NCBI RefSeq assembly: GCF_041438805.1
Contig: NZ_CP109190.1
Coordinates: 1,860,001-1,924,000, forward strand
Reading direction: 5' to 3'
DNA: 64,000 bases
From: Streptomyces sp. NBC_01707
GTDB taxonomy: Bacteria; Actinomycetota; Actinomycetes; Streptomycetales; Streptomycetaceae
In this document: positions 27,462 to 36,042 of the stretch, piece after piece
How positions within the stretch are numbered: the stretch's first letter is position 1
Layout of the letters: the number at the start of each line of letters is the position of its first letter
Program-made: the position numbers and the translations under genes
Notes under the pieces: model-generated
The model's input: the letters and a program-made list of their open reading frames with translations, nothing else
Told to the model about the DNA's origin: nothing
Databases searched by the model: none

Positions 27462-27814
27462 ACCAGGGCCCGTGCGATCGCCGAGGGGGCGGCGAACGCC
27501 CGTTGAATGCGCGGACCGTCCCGGCCGATCGTGATCAGCAACGACCACCGACGCATGTCCGGGCCTCCCTAGCGGCACGGCGCGGCAGCAGCGCTCTCAT
27601 CCTCGACCGGCCCCGCCGAGGCTGCCCCTGCACCTGGACGGCGCCGCTCAGGTTGGAGACACGGCGGTGACGGCGCGCTCATCCGAACAGCTCCGGGCCC
27701 GGGGCTGTCGCACCGGATCCGACCTGTCCACGCGATCCCGTCGGCCCGCCTGCTGGGCACGCCGGACGACTGGCCGCGTCGGTCGAACAGGTCCGGGTCG
27801 GAGACGGCGACCTG
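27462..27814. other. Non-coding gap, possible junk beyond a deletion point
   Basis: About 350 bp between the methyltransferase and the aldolase remnant. The minus-strand frame of the aldolase remnant stays open to 27648 but has lost family similarity. No other gene-like frame was recognised. Confidence 0.45.
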
Positions 27815-28100
27815 CCTTGTTCACCATGCGGTTGCCGTGAAGCAGGGTGCCTTCATGGTCGACCAGGATCAGGTCCGAGGCCTTGATCCGGTTGAAACAC
27901 ATGCCGAACGGGTTGACCCAGAACCGGTCCGGGTTCTCCGGATCGCGAACCGTGATGTGTCCGGCGAAGCCCTCGGAGAAGCCGAACCTGCCGAACAGCC
28001 GGAACCCAGCTGCGAGTTGCTCCTTGCGTTACTGTCGCTCGGCCCCGACGAGTCGAATCGGCGGCAGAGGAAGCGCGACGCCTCCGGGCACAGGCCCCAC
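27815..28100 (-). pseudogene. Truncated class II aldolase/adducin pseudogene
   Basis: Read from a possible GTG at 28100, the frame gives LPLPPIRLVGAERQ, then an in-frame TAA at 28031-28029. It continues as RKEQLAAGFRLFGRFGFSEG, FAGHITVRDPENPDRFWVNP, FGMCFNRIKASDLILVDHEG and TLLHGNRMVNKA. This is clearly the N-terminal third of a class II aldolase/adducin protein. The TAA replaces what is normally a Tyr or His codon (ERxYRKEQ). Similarity stops abruptly near 27815, where the C-terminal two thirds, including most zinc ligands, are missing. It ends 26 nt from the GxGYxYP gene. Confidence 0.85.
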
Positions 28101-28125
28101 GGCGGCGGCGACAGCGGACCTCCTC

Positions 28126-30132
28126 CTAACGGGAGGCCCGGTCCAACAGCCGGAAGAAGGTGTCCCCTCTCACCACCTCGAACGGGTCGGTGAGCAACTC
28201 GCCCAGCTCGGCGATGTCGCTCGGCGTCCAGTTCCACGCGTTGACCGCCCCGGCGATGAACAGCGGGCCGCTCCCGTCCCAGCCCTCGATGTGCTTCACC
28301 AGTCCGTCCCGGTACTCCGCCGCGTTGCCCTGCGGCCAGTAGTTGCCGATCACGGCCAGCCCGGCGGGGCGGATCTGCAGGTCACCGGTCTCCCACGACT
28401 GGATGATGCCGCGCAGCGGGGTGTTGTCCCGGTAGGAGCGCACGATGCGTTCGTCGAAGGGGACCCAGCCGTTGCCCTCCGGGAGCCGCTGGTTGTACGC
28501 GTAGACCAGATCCATGCCGGTCCGCCGCAGGAACCTTCCGGTGAGCCGGGTGTACGCGTCCAGCGCCTCCCGCGGCCAGGAGCCGGGGTAGGTGTACCCG
28601 GCGCCGGACGGGCCGCTGATCAGCAGGTCGTTGGCGGTGGCGGTGCGCTGGTAGTGGGCCAGCAGCGCAGGACCGATGTCGGCCAGGAGCGGGCTGACCG
28701 TCCAGTTGACGGGCACCTGGCCGCGCGCGGGGTCGTCCCACAGATCGCGCATGCGGCGCTGGCAGTACTGGATGTTGTCGCCCTCGCCGACGGTGAGGGT
28801 GAGGTACACCCGGTTGCGAAGCGTCGCCGGCGGGCGCGGCCGAACCCGGTCGGAGACCTTCGCCCGGGTCCCGGCGTGCACCGTGCCGTTCATGTAGTAG
28901 TCGGCGGGCACCACTTGCACCCCGTGCTGGGAGGCCCGGTCGACACCGCCCCACTCCCCGGCCACGTCATTGGAGAACCAGCCGCAGTACGGAGTGGTCG
29001 GCTCGACCCGGCCGAACACCTCGTCGAGCAGCGCGCCGGTGGCCCCCGAGGGCGGCAGCCACACCACCATGGCCCGGGACGCGACCGCGTAGTCGCGGAA
29101 GTACGGGAAGGGCTCGACGCGGGTGGGCGCGGTGGTCGTGGCAGTGACCAGGTACTGGTTCCACAGGTCGACGTCGACCGTCAGCCGGGTGGTCCCGGCC
29201 GGTGCGGTGAGCCGGTAGACGAAGTAGCCGCCCCCGTCGCAGAACCGGTTGGCGTCGCCGCCGAGGGAGGAGTTGAGCCCGTCGAAGAGGTACGGGGCCT
29301 CGGCGTCCGTACCCGGTGCGAAGGAAGCGATCTCCTGACCGTCGGCCCGTACGGTGACCCGCCCCACCGAGGCGCCCCAGCCGTCGTCCCCGAGGGAATC
29401 CTGGAAGCGCAGGAAGGCCCCGTCCGTGCCGGCCAGTTCGGGGCTGAGGTCGAAGGTCCGCACCTCCCGGTTGGAGGAGTCGCGGACACGGTTCGGCTCG
29501 CGGGCGATCTCACGCCACCGGACGCCGTCCACCTTCACGGTCCTGGTGGGCGGGAGCCCGGCCAGCAGGGTGTGGGTGCAGCGGGGGAAGAGGTTGTCCA
29601 GCTGCCAGCGATAGACGGCCTGCGGGTCGTCGGCGAAACGGCCCCGCAGGTCGGCGACGACCTTCAGGCCGTACCGGCTCGCCTGTTCGGCGGTGGCCGC
29701 GACGGCGTTCTCCAACCCGGCGAGCGTGGTGGCGACGTTGACCGAGTCGGGGACCTCGGGGTCGTGCAGGACGGCGCCGCGGACCTCGCCGCGGTAGCGG
29801 CCGATCAGGTCGAGGGCGTTGTCGTGGCGGGTGACGTCGGCGCCGGTGCCGGCCAGCCAGCGCAGATCGACACCGCCGGCGTCGTAGTTGAAGTAGAGGC
29901 GGGGGCGGCGCCGGTTGACGACGCCCTGCAGAGTGGTCAGTAACAGCTGATCGTCCCCGTGGAGCCTGCTCACGTCGGCGACGTCGAGCGTGGTGGCGTG
30001 GCCGAAGGACGGCAGCAGAGGGGTGGGGCTGTCACGTTCGGCGGCCGCGGCCTTACCGGGGAGGCCGAAGCCCAGTCCGGCTGCCGCCAGGATGGTTCCG
30101 TTGGTCAGCAAGAAGTCTCTTCGTGACGCCAT
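28126..30132 (-). CDS. Tat-exported GxGYxYP-domain protein (putative glycoside hydrolase)
   Basis: 668 aa from ATG 30132, with GAGGAGGAG upstream. The twin-arginine signal is at the N-terminus (SRRDFLLTNGTILAAAGLGFG). The family motif appears as SGAGYTYPGSW (GxGYxYP). The N-terminal subdomain (DVSRLHGDDQLLLTTLQGVVNRRRPRLYF) and the central jelly-roll-like insert also fit. Members occur in polysaccharide-use loci and are thought to be glycoside hydrolases, but the chemistry is not proven. A LacI-like operator at 30162-30175 links it to the GH92 and GH2 genes. Confidence 0.9.
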   Translation of the reverse strand: MASRRDFLLTNGTILAAAGLGFGLPGKAAAAERDSPTPLLPSFGHATTLDVADVSRLHGDDQLLLTTLQGVVNRRRPRLYFNYDAGGVDLRWLAGTGADVTRHDNALDLIGRYRGEVRGAVLHDPEVPDSVNVATTLAGLENAVAATAEQASRYGLKVVADLRGRFADDPQAVYRWQLDNLFPRCTHTLLAGLPPTRTVKVDGVRWREIAREPNRVRDSSNREVRTFDLSPELAGTDGAFLRFQDSLGDDGWGASVGRVTVRADGQEIASFAPGTDAEAPYLFDGLNSSLGGDANRFCDGGGYFVYRLTAPAGTTRLTVDVDLWNQYLVTATTTAPTRVEPFPYFRDYAVASRAMVVWLPPSGATGALLDEVFGRVEPTTPYCGWFSNDVAGEWGGVDRASQHGVQVVPADYYMNGTVHAGTRAKVSDRVRPRPPATLRNRVYLTLTVGEGDNIQYCQRRMRDLWDDPARGQVPVNWTVSPLLADIGPALLAHYQRTATANDLLISGPSGAGYTYPGSWPREALDAYTRLTGRFLRRTGMDLVYAYNQRLPEGNGWVPFDERIVRSYRDNTPLRGIIQSWETGDLQIRPAGLAVIGNYWPQGNAAEYRDGLVKHIEGWDGSGPLFIAGAVNAWNWTPSDIAELGELLTDPFEVVRGDTFFRLLDRASR

Positions 30133-30637
30133 GGACGATCGCTCCTCCTCGAATGCGGAGTTGACATCGTTGTCACCAGCCAGTGAAGCTAGCCACGCAT
30201 GGGGCGCGTGTAAAGGGTGCGGACGCCTCCGCCGGCCAGGTCGGAGCGAACGCGCGCACGTCCGGCCATGACGATGCCCCCTCCCCGCAGCGCCGCCCAG
30301 GGCGACCGTGCGGGTGCTTCAGGGCAACCCGCCACCGACGTTCTGCCCGGGCGGCAGCGCCGGGCAGCGCAGTCGGGTGACCATGGAGCAGCCCGCGGGA
30401 AACGGTATCGGGCAGGCCCAGCAGCATTCGATCCGTCGACGGTGTCAGGCCGGCGACGCGGACGATGCGGGCACGCCTGAGCGCGTGCGAGCCGACGGCC
30501 GGCGGGCCACAGGCACGGCCCGGTACGGGTGAGCCGTCCGCACGGCCTTTCGCGTACGCAGCCCGCCGCGTCGAGAAGCCTTCGGAGAGAAGCTGGTCGC
30601 GGTCCGGAGGAATGACTGCCCGCAGCACGATGGGCGT
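30133..30637. other. Non-coding gap upstream of the GxGYxYP gene
   Basis: About 500 bp. The left end holds the operator and ribosome site for the GxGYxYP gene. Several overlapping open frames cross the rest on both strands, but none has a good start signal or recognisable protein character. Confidence 0.5.
30162..30175. promoter_or_regulatory. LacI-type operator upstream of the GxGYxYP gene
   Basis: TGACATCGTTGTCA differs at one base from the ideal palindrome TGACAACGTTGTCA. It lies about 30 nt upstream of the start codon, matching the placement of the site before the GH92 gene. Confidence 0.65.
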
Positions 30638-31207
30638 TCAGGGTGCGCCACAAGCATCGGCTGCGTTCTCGTCCCCGTGAGAAGGTCCGGCCCCCGGGGC
30701 GCCCCCGGCTTGACCCGTCAGGTTGCCCACTGTCATGTGGCCCTCGATCCCAGGAACGGTCACAGGCGGCGTGGCTGCTGTCTTCTGCACCTCGGCCTCC
30801 GGCGGGGAGGGGTCCCAGGCGCAGGCCAGGGATCCGCCGACGAGGCCGAGGAACAGTCCGAAGAAGAGCCCCCCGAAGTTGGCGAGCGGGAAGGAGACGA
30901 GGCTGAGCAGCAGGCCCGCGACCCCGGCGAAGACGCGCACCTGCTGATGGAACCAGAGCGTGACGCCCAGAGTCATGAGCAGGACCCCGATGATCAGTGA
31001 CGCGGCACCGGCCGTGGTGGCCAGGGCGACAGCGACGCCCTTCAGCGTGATGTGGACATAGGGGAAGTAGATGATGGGCGCCCCCGCCAAGAGCATGAAC
31101 AGGCCGGCCCAGAACGGGCGCCCACCACGCCAGATTCTGAATCTGCGCCGTGTGCCGTCGATCCTGTCGCGTAGTCCTGGGAGGGTGCCGAAAGGCTCGT
31201 TGATCAC
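30638..31207 (-). CDS. DUF6114 membrane protein
   Basis: 189 aa from GTG 31207 (VINEPFGTLPGLRDRI), with GGAAG upstream. Four hydrophobic helices cover about residues 25-130 (WAGLFMLLAGAPIIYFPYVH, LIIGVLLMTLGVTLWFHQQV, LLLSLVSFPLANFGG, FGLFLGLVGGSLACAW). A soluble Pro/Gly-rich C-terminal tail follows. This fits the DUF6114 family, which in streptomycetes is almost always next to a DUF6230 gene, as here. It is probably a membrane partner of the secreted DUF6230 protein; the function is unknown. Confidence 0.88.
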   Translation of the reverse strand: MINEPFGTLPGLRDRIDGTRRRFRIWRGGRPFWAGLFMLLAGAPIIYFPYVHITLKGVAVALATTAGAASLIIGVLLMTLGVTLWFHQQVRVFAGVAGLLLSLVSFPLANFGGLFFGLFLGLVGGSLACAWDPSPPEAEVQKTAATPPVTVPGIEGHMTVGNLTGQAGGAPGAGPSHGDENAADACGAP

Positions 31208-31357
31208 GTGCGGCTTCCAGGGTGAAGGGGTGGGTGTCGCCGGTGATGACGCGGTACGTGGAGTCGGTGCGAGTCGGTGCCAGGCCGAACGAGTGCGGAT
31301 GGGCCGGGCCATGACCCCGTCCGCATGGTGTCCGGGGCCCCGTAGCGGTGCACGGAG

Positions 31358-31975
31358 TCAGAAGCAGCGGTGGCTGCCCTGCCTGACGGTCACCCGGAGG
31401 TCAGGGACGCTGAGGGTGGCGGCCGAGATCGCGACCGCGTTCACGCGCACGTCGGTCAGGGTGGCCGACGTGGCCTGCTGGGCGAAACCGTTGGGATCGA
31501 AGAACCGTGAGTTCCGGTCGCCCGGAGCGATCGGGCCCTCGGTGATCGAGCCTGCGGCAACACCCACGTCCAGGTTGTTCAAGGTCGCCTGACCGGCTGT
31601 CAGAGTTGTCGCGTCGATGAAGATGTCCCGCGCCTCGGCCCGGTCGCCGCCGGTGATCCGCAGCGTGTACAGGCCCAGAACCGGGATCTCGACCGCAACG
31701 GACTCGCACAGTCTCTCGATCGTCGCATGCCTGGCGCCCGTGACCACGACGGGCACATGGCGGCCCTCTCGGGTCACGTCCACCATGCCGTAGATACTCG
31801 TACCGCGAGTGGTCAGCGTGTCCGCAGCGAACTGGAACCGCTCGCCGGAGATGAAGAACGACGCGGCCAGCGCTCCTTGCGCCATGCCGATACCCAGCGC
31901 CGCGGCAGCCGCCGTGCTCGGAACCAGGACAAGGGCGAAACGCTTCCACCGCGTCCTGCCGCAGCCGTGCGACAT
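31358..31975 (-). CDS. DUF6230 family secreted/anchored protein
   Basis: 205 aa from ATG 31975 (MSHGCGRTRWKRFALVLVPS), with GAGAGG 6 nt upstream. A single N-terminal hydrophobic segment (ALVLVPSTAAAAALGIGMAQG) is followed by a beta-rich domain (SFFISGERFQFAADTL, GFAQQATSATLTDVRVNAVA). These are DUF6230 features. It is cotranscribed with DUF6114, 150 bp downstream. The pair is widespread in sporulating actinomycetes; a role at the envelope is likely but unproven. Confidence 0.9.
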   Translation of the reverse strand: MSHGCGRTRWKRFALVLVPSTAAAAALGIGMAQGALAASFFISGERFQFAADTLTTRGTSIYGMVDVTREGRHVPVVVTGARHATIERLCESVAVEIPVLGLYTLRITGGDRAEARDIFIDATTLTAGQATLNNLDVGVAAGSITEGPIAPGDRNSRFFDPNGFAQQATSATLTDVRVNAVAISAATLSVPDLRVTVRQGSHRCF

Positions 31976-32196
31976 GCCGTGCCTCTCTCCCGTGAAGTGC
32001 AGGCCGCCCCCCGACACCGCGCCTTCGGACAGGCTCGTCCGCCAGGCTGGACGGCGGACATTCCGGTCGCGACACAAGCCTTGCAGGTACCGGCGGTCCG
32101 ACATGGACCACTGTCCTGCGCCTTTGATGGACTCTAGAGTGCGCACAGGGAAACCCGTCGGCACGCCAGCCCGCCCAGACGGGTGAAACAGGGGCA

Positions 32197-32219
32197 CCGG
32201 CGAAGGTCACCTTCGCCGG
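32197..32219. repeat. Perfect inverted repeat
   Basis: CCGGCGAAGGT and ACCTTCGCCGG are exact complements around a single central base. The repeat lies about 220 bp upstream of the DUF6230 start. It could be an operator or the stem of a terminator; no gene ends next to it. Confidence 0.6.
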
Positions 32220-32792
32220 ATCGCGGTGGTCGACGAGCGGGGGTGAAAGTCAGCGTGCCGTTCGCGAAGCCGCCCTTGTCCGCGGCGGCGGTCCGTGCAG
32301 GCCGGGGCGCCCGAACCGTGACACCGCGCCCGGCACCAGGCCGGCCGTGGACGCCACGACAGACCGGCGTACCGGCGGACCGGGCGAAGTGGCGCGGCGA
32401 CCGCACCGGACCCGCTCCGGTCCCGCCTCGGCCTTGACAGACGACTGCGGGGCGCATGCCCGAGCCGAGCGCACACCGCCGGCTCGGGCCGCCGGGGGCG
32501 GCCACACGTACCGACTCTCCTTCCGTTTCTGCGCGTTGACCGTGCCCTCGGCGAGCCGATCTCCGGAAGTCCGCGTCAACGCCACCGTCACGTCGGCCAC
32601 CATGAGAGGACCGGAGCCGTCCTCAGGACAGTTCCTCCACTGCCCCGGGCTCAACACCCCAAGGCCGCCCGGCAAGTTCTCGCCCGGTGCACCGATCTAG
32701 TATTGCGTACCAGGTGTATAGGACACCGGACCTGCGTCGCACGCGCGTGCGGCCGCCCGGGGCCGGGCATGAGCCGACAGGCGCCCCCAGCC

Positions 32793-32829
32793 GGAAACCC
32801 CGGCCCGATTCCGACGGGCCGGGGTTTCC
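32793..32829 (-). terminator. Terminator of the glycine-rich gene
   Basis: Perfect 15-bp stem (GGAAACCCCGGCCCG and its complement) with a 7-nt loop, 23 nt downstream of the stop codon. The stem ends in a short AAA/TTT block, as in classical intrinsic terminators. Confidence 0.85.
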
Positions 32830-32851
32830 ATGTGATGAGCGGGTGGAGCTG

Positions 32852-33589
32852 TTACCACTTGTTTCCGTAGTGGTCCCTGACCACTCGGAAGCTGCCCACG
32901 ACACCATTGCGGACCCACACGCCGCCGCGGACCTGGCGGGTGAAGACACCGTTGCTGGTGCTCCAGGGGCCGACAGTGGCGACCGGGGAGCCGTTGTCGC
33001 AGGTGGCCCCGCGGAACAGCTCTACGGTCCTGCGGCTGTCGTTGCGGACGTTGAAGCTCCGCGAGCCCAGCCCGCTGACCACAGTGATGCAGCCCTCTTC
33101 CCCGCGGGCGGAGTACGACCGCTCGTTGATGTGGATCCGGCCGCCGTCCTCGTAGCCGCCGCCGTAGCCACCGCCGTCGCCGCCACGGCCACCGCCGCCG
33201 CCACCGCCGTAGCCACCGCCACCGCCGCCGCCGCCACGGCCACCGCCGCCGCCACCGCCGCCGTAGCCGCCGCCACCACCGCCGCCGAAGCCACCCTCGT
33301 CGCCGCCACGGCCACCGCCGCCGCCACCGCCGAAGCCACCCTCGTCGCCGCCACGGCCACCGCCGCCACCGCCGCCGAAGCCACCCTCGTTGCCGCCACG
33401 ACCTCCGTTTCCGTTTCCGTTTCCGTTACCGTTCCCGTCGCCGGCAGCGGGGCCCGGGGCGGGGGCTGCCTGTTGGACGGATGGGGCGGCCGGAGCGGAT
33501 CCAGCAGCCGAGGCATATGTAATGCCGGTTGTCGCGAGGACTGCGGCGCCAACTACGGCGGCAGTCACAGCGACGGTTCGCGTCGTCAT
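32852..33589 (-). CDS. Secreted glycine-rich repeat protein
   Basis: 245 aa from ATG 33589 with GGGAGAAG upstream. A signal peptide (VAVTAAVVGAAVLATTGITYASA) is followed by a GN-repeat (GNGNGNGNGNGG). About 80 residues of glycine repeats follow, with three copies of a GGxEGGFGGGGGGGR-like unit and then GGGYGG units. A folded C-terminal domain of about 95 aa (INERSYSARGEEGCITVVSG, GPWSTSNGVFTRQVRGGVWV) contains two cysteines that may form a disulfide. The C-terminal domain may be a small secreted beta fold. Function unknown. The gene has its own promoter and a strong terminator. Confidence 0.85.
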   Translation of the reverse strand: MTTRTVAVTAAVVGAAVLATTGITYASAAGSAPAAPSVQQAAPAPGPAAGDGNGNGNGNGNGGRGGNEGGFGGGGGGGRGGDEGGFGGGGGGGRGGDEGGFGGGGGGGYGGGGGGGGRGGGGGGGGYGGGGGGGRGGDGGGYGGGYEDGGRIHINERSYSARGEEGCITVVSGLGSRSFNVRNDSRRTVELFRGATCDNGSPVATVGPWSTSNGVFTRQVRGGVWVRNGVVGSFRVVRDHYGNKW

Positions 33590-34107
33590 GTCACTTCTCC
33601 CTGTCTCAGAGACGTCGGCCGGGAAGCCGACCTGCGATGAACGTACTAATAGTCCCTTTAGCTGTCATATCGGACATACCGAAAGTGTGACGCGAAGGGG
33701 CCGACCGGGTGTACGAACGGCGGGTGCCATGTGCCGACGCGTCATCTGATGGGTCGTGAAAGCCCAGGAAAACGGCCGTATCTGGCGCTCCGTTGGGCTT
33801 TCCGGGCGACATACCTCGGCCCGCTCACCCTGTCGGCAGCATCCCCCCGATTCCAGCACGGCGGAGACGCATGCCGCCGAGCGTCCCGGCACCTACGCGC
33901 CACATGTCCGTTCAGGTCTCCCCGAGTTCCCGGAACTCATGACGGGGCCCGCGGAACACGGAGCGAGTGGCGACGGCCCGGCGCCCCGTCCCGGTGCCCC
34001 GTGCTCGGGATGTTGACGATCCCTTGACCTCCAGGACCGCATCCATGGCTGCTCCGGCGCTGTCCTCAGTGGTGTCGAACCTGCCCCTCGTGAAGGAGTC
34101 AGCTGCC
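33590..34107. other. Divergent intergenic region
   Basis: About 520 bp between the divergent glycine-rich and slipin genes. An AT-richer block near 33645-33685 probably belongs to the glycine-rich gene promoter. GAAGGAG before 34108 is the slipin ribosome site. No gene recognised. Confidence 0.5.
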
Positions 34108-34941
34108 ATGGATGGTGCTGTCGTCGGAGCTGTGGTTGTCGTCGTCTGCGTGCTTCTGGTGCTGCGCAGCGGGATGCGTGTGGTCAATCAGGTGGACCGA
34201 GGGGTGGTGTTCCGCTTCGGCAAGGCGCTGCCCGGCCACCGGCAGCCCGGCATCACCTTCCTCATCCCGTTCGCCGACCGGATGCGGAAGGTGAACGTAC
34301 AGGTGGTGACGCTGCCCGTGCCGACCCAGGAGGGCATAACCCGGGACAACGTGTCGGTGAAGGTCGATGCCGTCGTCTACTTCAAGGTCGTCGATCCGGT
34401 ACGGGCCACGATCGAGGTGCAGGACTACATCTTCGCGGTCGGCCAGGTCGCCCAGTCGTCCCTGCGCTCCATCATCGGCAAGAGCGACTTGGACGATCTG
34501 CTCTCGGACCGCGAACGGCTGCACGAAGGGCTGGCCTTGATGATCGACAGCCCGGCGGCCGGCTGGGGTGTGCACATCGACCGGGTCGAGATCAAGGACG
34601 TGCAGCTGCCGGAGTCGCTGAAGCGTTCCATGTCGCGGCAGGCCGAGGCCGAGCGGGAGCGGCGCGCCCGGGTGATCACCGCGGACGGGGAGTTCCAGGC
34701 GGCACAGCAGCTCGCCAACGCTTCGCGCATCATGGCCGACACGCCGGAGGCGATGCAGCTGAGGCTGCTGCAGACGGTGGTCGAGGTGGCGGCCGAGAAG
34801 AACTCCACGCTGGTCATGCCGTTCCCGGTGGAACTTCTGCGGTACTTCGACCGGGCGGCTCGTCAGTTCGGGACGGGCGGCGACGTCGCGACACCCGTTC
34901 CGGCCCCGCGCGACGAAGCAGTGCCCGATCCTCGCGCGTAA
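34108..34941 (+). CDS. Slipin (SPFH/band 7 membrane protein)
   Basis: 277 aa from ATG 34108 with GAAGGAG about 10 nt upstream. One N-terminal membrane helix (AVVGAVVVVVCVLLVLRSGM) precedes the SPFH core: VNQVDRGVVFRFGKALPGHR, QPGITFLIPFADRMRKVNVQ, IGKSDLDDLLSDRERL and VEIKDVQLPESLKRSMSRQA. A helical region follows (AEAERERRARVITADGEFQAA). Slipins oligomerise at the membrane and organise microdomains or control proteases. The usual NfeD partner gene is absent. It precedes a universal stress protein gene by 125 bp. Confidence 0.93.
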   Translation: MDGAVVGAVVVVVCVLLVLRSGMRVVNQVDRGVVFRFGKALPGHRQPGITFLIPFADRMRKVNVQVVTLPVPTQEGITRDNVSVKVDAVVYFKVVDPVRATIEVQDYIFAVGQVAQSSLRSIIGKSDLDDLLSDRERLHEGLALMIDSPAAGWGVHIDRVEIKDVQLPESLKRSMSRQAEAERERRARVITADGEFQAAQQLANASRIMADTPEAMQLRLLQTVVEVAAEKNSTLVMPFPVELLRYFDRAARQFGTGGDVATPVPAPRDEAVPDPRA

Positions 34942-35066
34942 CGCCGTCATGGGTCCGTCAGGGTCCGCTGCCCTGGCGTCAGCGATGCGTCAACGCCCCC
35001 TGATCGCCGCGGTCTTTGGCCCTTCCATGAGGTCAGGACCTGAGGTCGGCGAGGAGTGGTGACGAA

Positions 35067-35594
35067 ATGGAGCGAGCGGACGAACGGCGTGTGGTGGCCG
35101 GTGTGAGCGGCACGCTGGGCAGTCTGACAGCACTGCACCGGGCCGCCGCCGAGGCCCGGCGCACCGATGCCGTGCTGCGGGCCGTACTGGCCTGGTCACC
35201 TCCCGGCGGCGAGCTCGGGCAGCGCAGTCAGCCATGGCCCGGGCTGCTGGCCGAGTGCCGCCGGGTGGCGGGCGACCGGCTGCTCCGGGCGGTGGACACC
35301 GCATTCGGCCCGGCCGGGCCCGGGGTGCCGATGGAGACTCTGGTCGTACGGGGCACACCGGGCGTCGCGCTGATCGCTGCGACGAACGGCCCCGAGGACC
35401 TGCTGGTGGTCGGGGCCGGGGCACGCGGAGGGCTGCGGAGGGCTCTTCATCCTTCGGTCGCCCGGTACTGTCTCGCGCACGCGACCTGCCCCGTACTCGC
35501 CGTACCGCCCTCTCCGTTGCAGGACGACATCGCCGCCGTCCACCGCCGGATTTCCTGGCACATGCCGCTGAGCACCCAGGAGTTGGCGGACTGA
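35067..35594 (+). CDS. Universal stress protein (UspA family)
   Basis: 175 aa from ATG 35067 with GAGGAG upstream. A single Usp domain runs from VVAGVSGTLGSLTALHRAAAEAR to LLVVGAGARGGLRRALHPSV and HATCPVLAVP. The nucleotide-binding glycines of the G-x2-G-x9 motif are partly kept (GARGGLRRALHPSV), so ATP binding is uncertain. These proteins help in starvation or oxygen stress. It may be cotranscribed with the slipin gene. Confidence 0.9.
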   Translation: MERADERRVVAGVSGTLGSLTALHRAAAEARRTDAVLRAVLAWSPPGGELGQRSQPWPGLLAECRRVAGDRLLRAVDTAFGPAGPGVPMETLVVRGTPGVALIAATNGPEDLLVVGAGARGGLRRALHPSVARYCLAHATCPVLAVPPSPLQDDIAAVHRRISWHMPLSTQELAD

Positions 35595-36042
35595 CCCGCT
35601 GCGCCGTGCGCGGGCGTGCGCCATGAAGGGGCGGCCACATGTCCGCCACCGCGTCGGCCGGCTCGTATCAGGGGGTCATCAGGGATCTGTGCGCCCGCTT
35701 GAGGCGGGGCACCCGACGGAGTGGGATGGGTGACGTGAACAGCGCACTGCGACATGACGATCGGCCACCGCATACGGTGCCGCCGGCGACGCGCGTTGTT
35801 CGCCTCTGGATGCGTTGACGCATTCCCCCGTGCTTCGGCACATGGTGCTCCTGCGCGTCACCCACCTGCGGCCGCCCGATCGATGAAGCGGCCGCTTCTC
35901 CATTTCTCTTGCCTCCATCGACCGTGCGCGCGTCGTCGCATGCGCGCCCGGAACTCGATTCGCAGGCGGCGCGGAGACGGCCTGGACCCGGCGTACCGGC
36001 CGCCCCGTTGCCGTACATCCGGCTCCGGAAGGGAGACCCGTC
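35595..36042. other. Non-coding gap
   Basis: About 450 bp between the Usp and GNAT genes on the same strand. It presumably holds the GNAT promoter; GGAAGGGAG before 36043 is its ribosome site. No gene or clear hairpin recognised. Confidence 0.45.

Larger units (their letters stand above)
31976..32851. other. Long non-coding region upstream of the DUF6230 gene
   Basis: About 875 bp. It holds the DUF6230 promoter side, the perfect palindrome ACTCTAGAGT (32131-32140), an 11-bp inverted repeat (32197-32219) and, at the right end, the terminator of the glycine-rich gene (32793-32829). An AT-richer spot near 32695-32725 could be a promoter. No convincing gene was seen. Confidence 0.5.

Noticed and set aside
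27847..29943. 698-codon plus-strand frame
   Set aside because: Antisense shadow of the GxGYxYP gene and the aldolase remnant; low-complexity composition.
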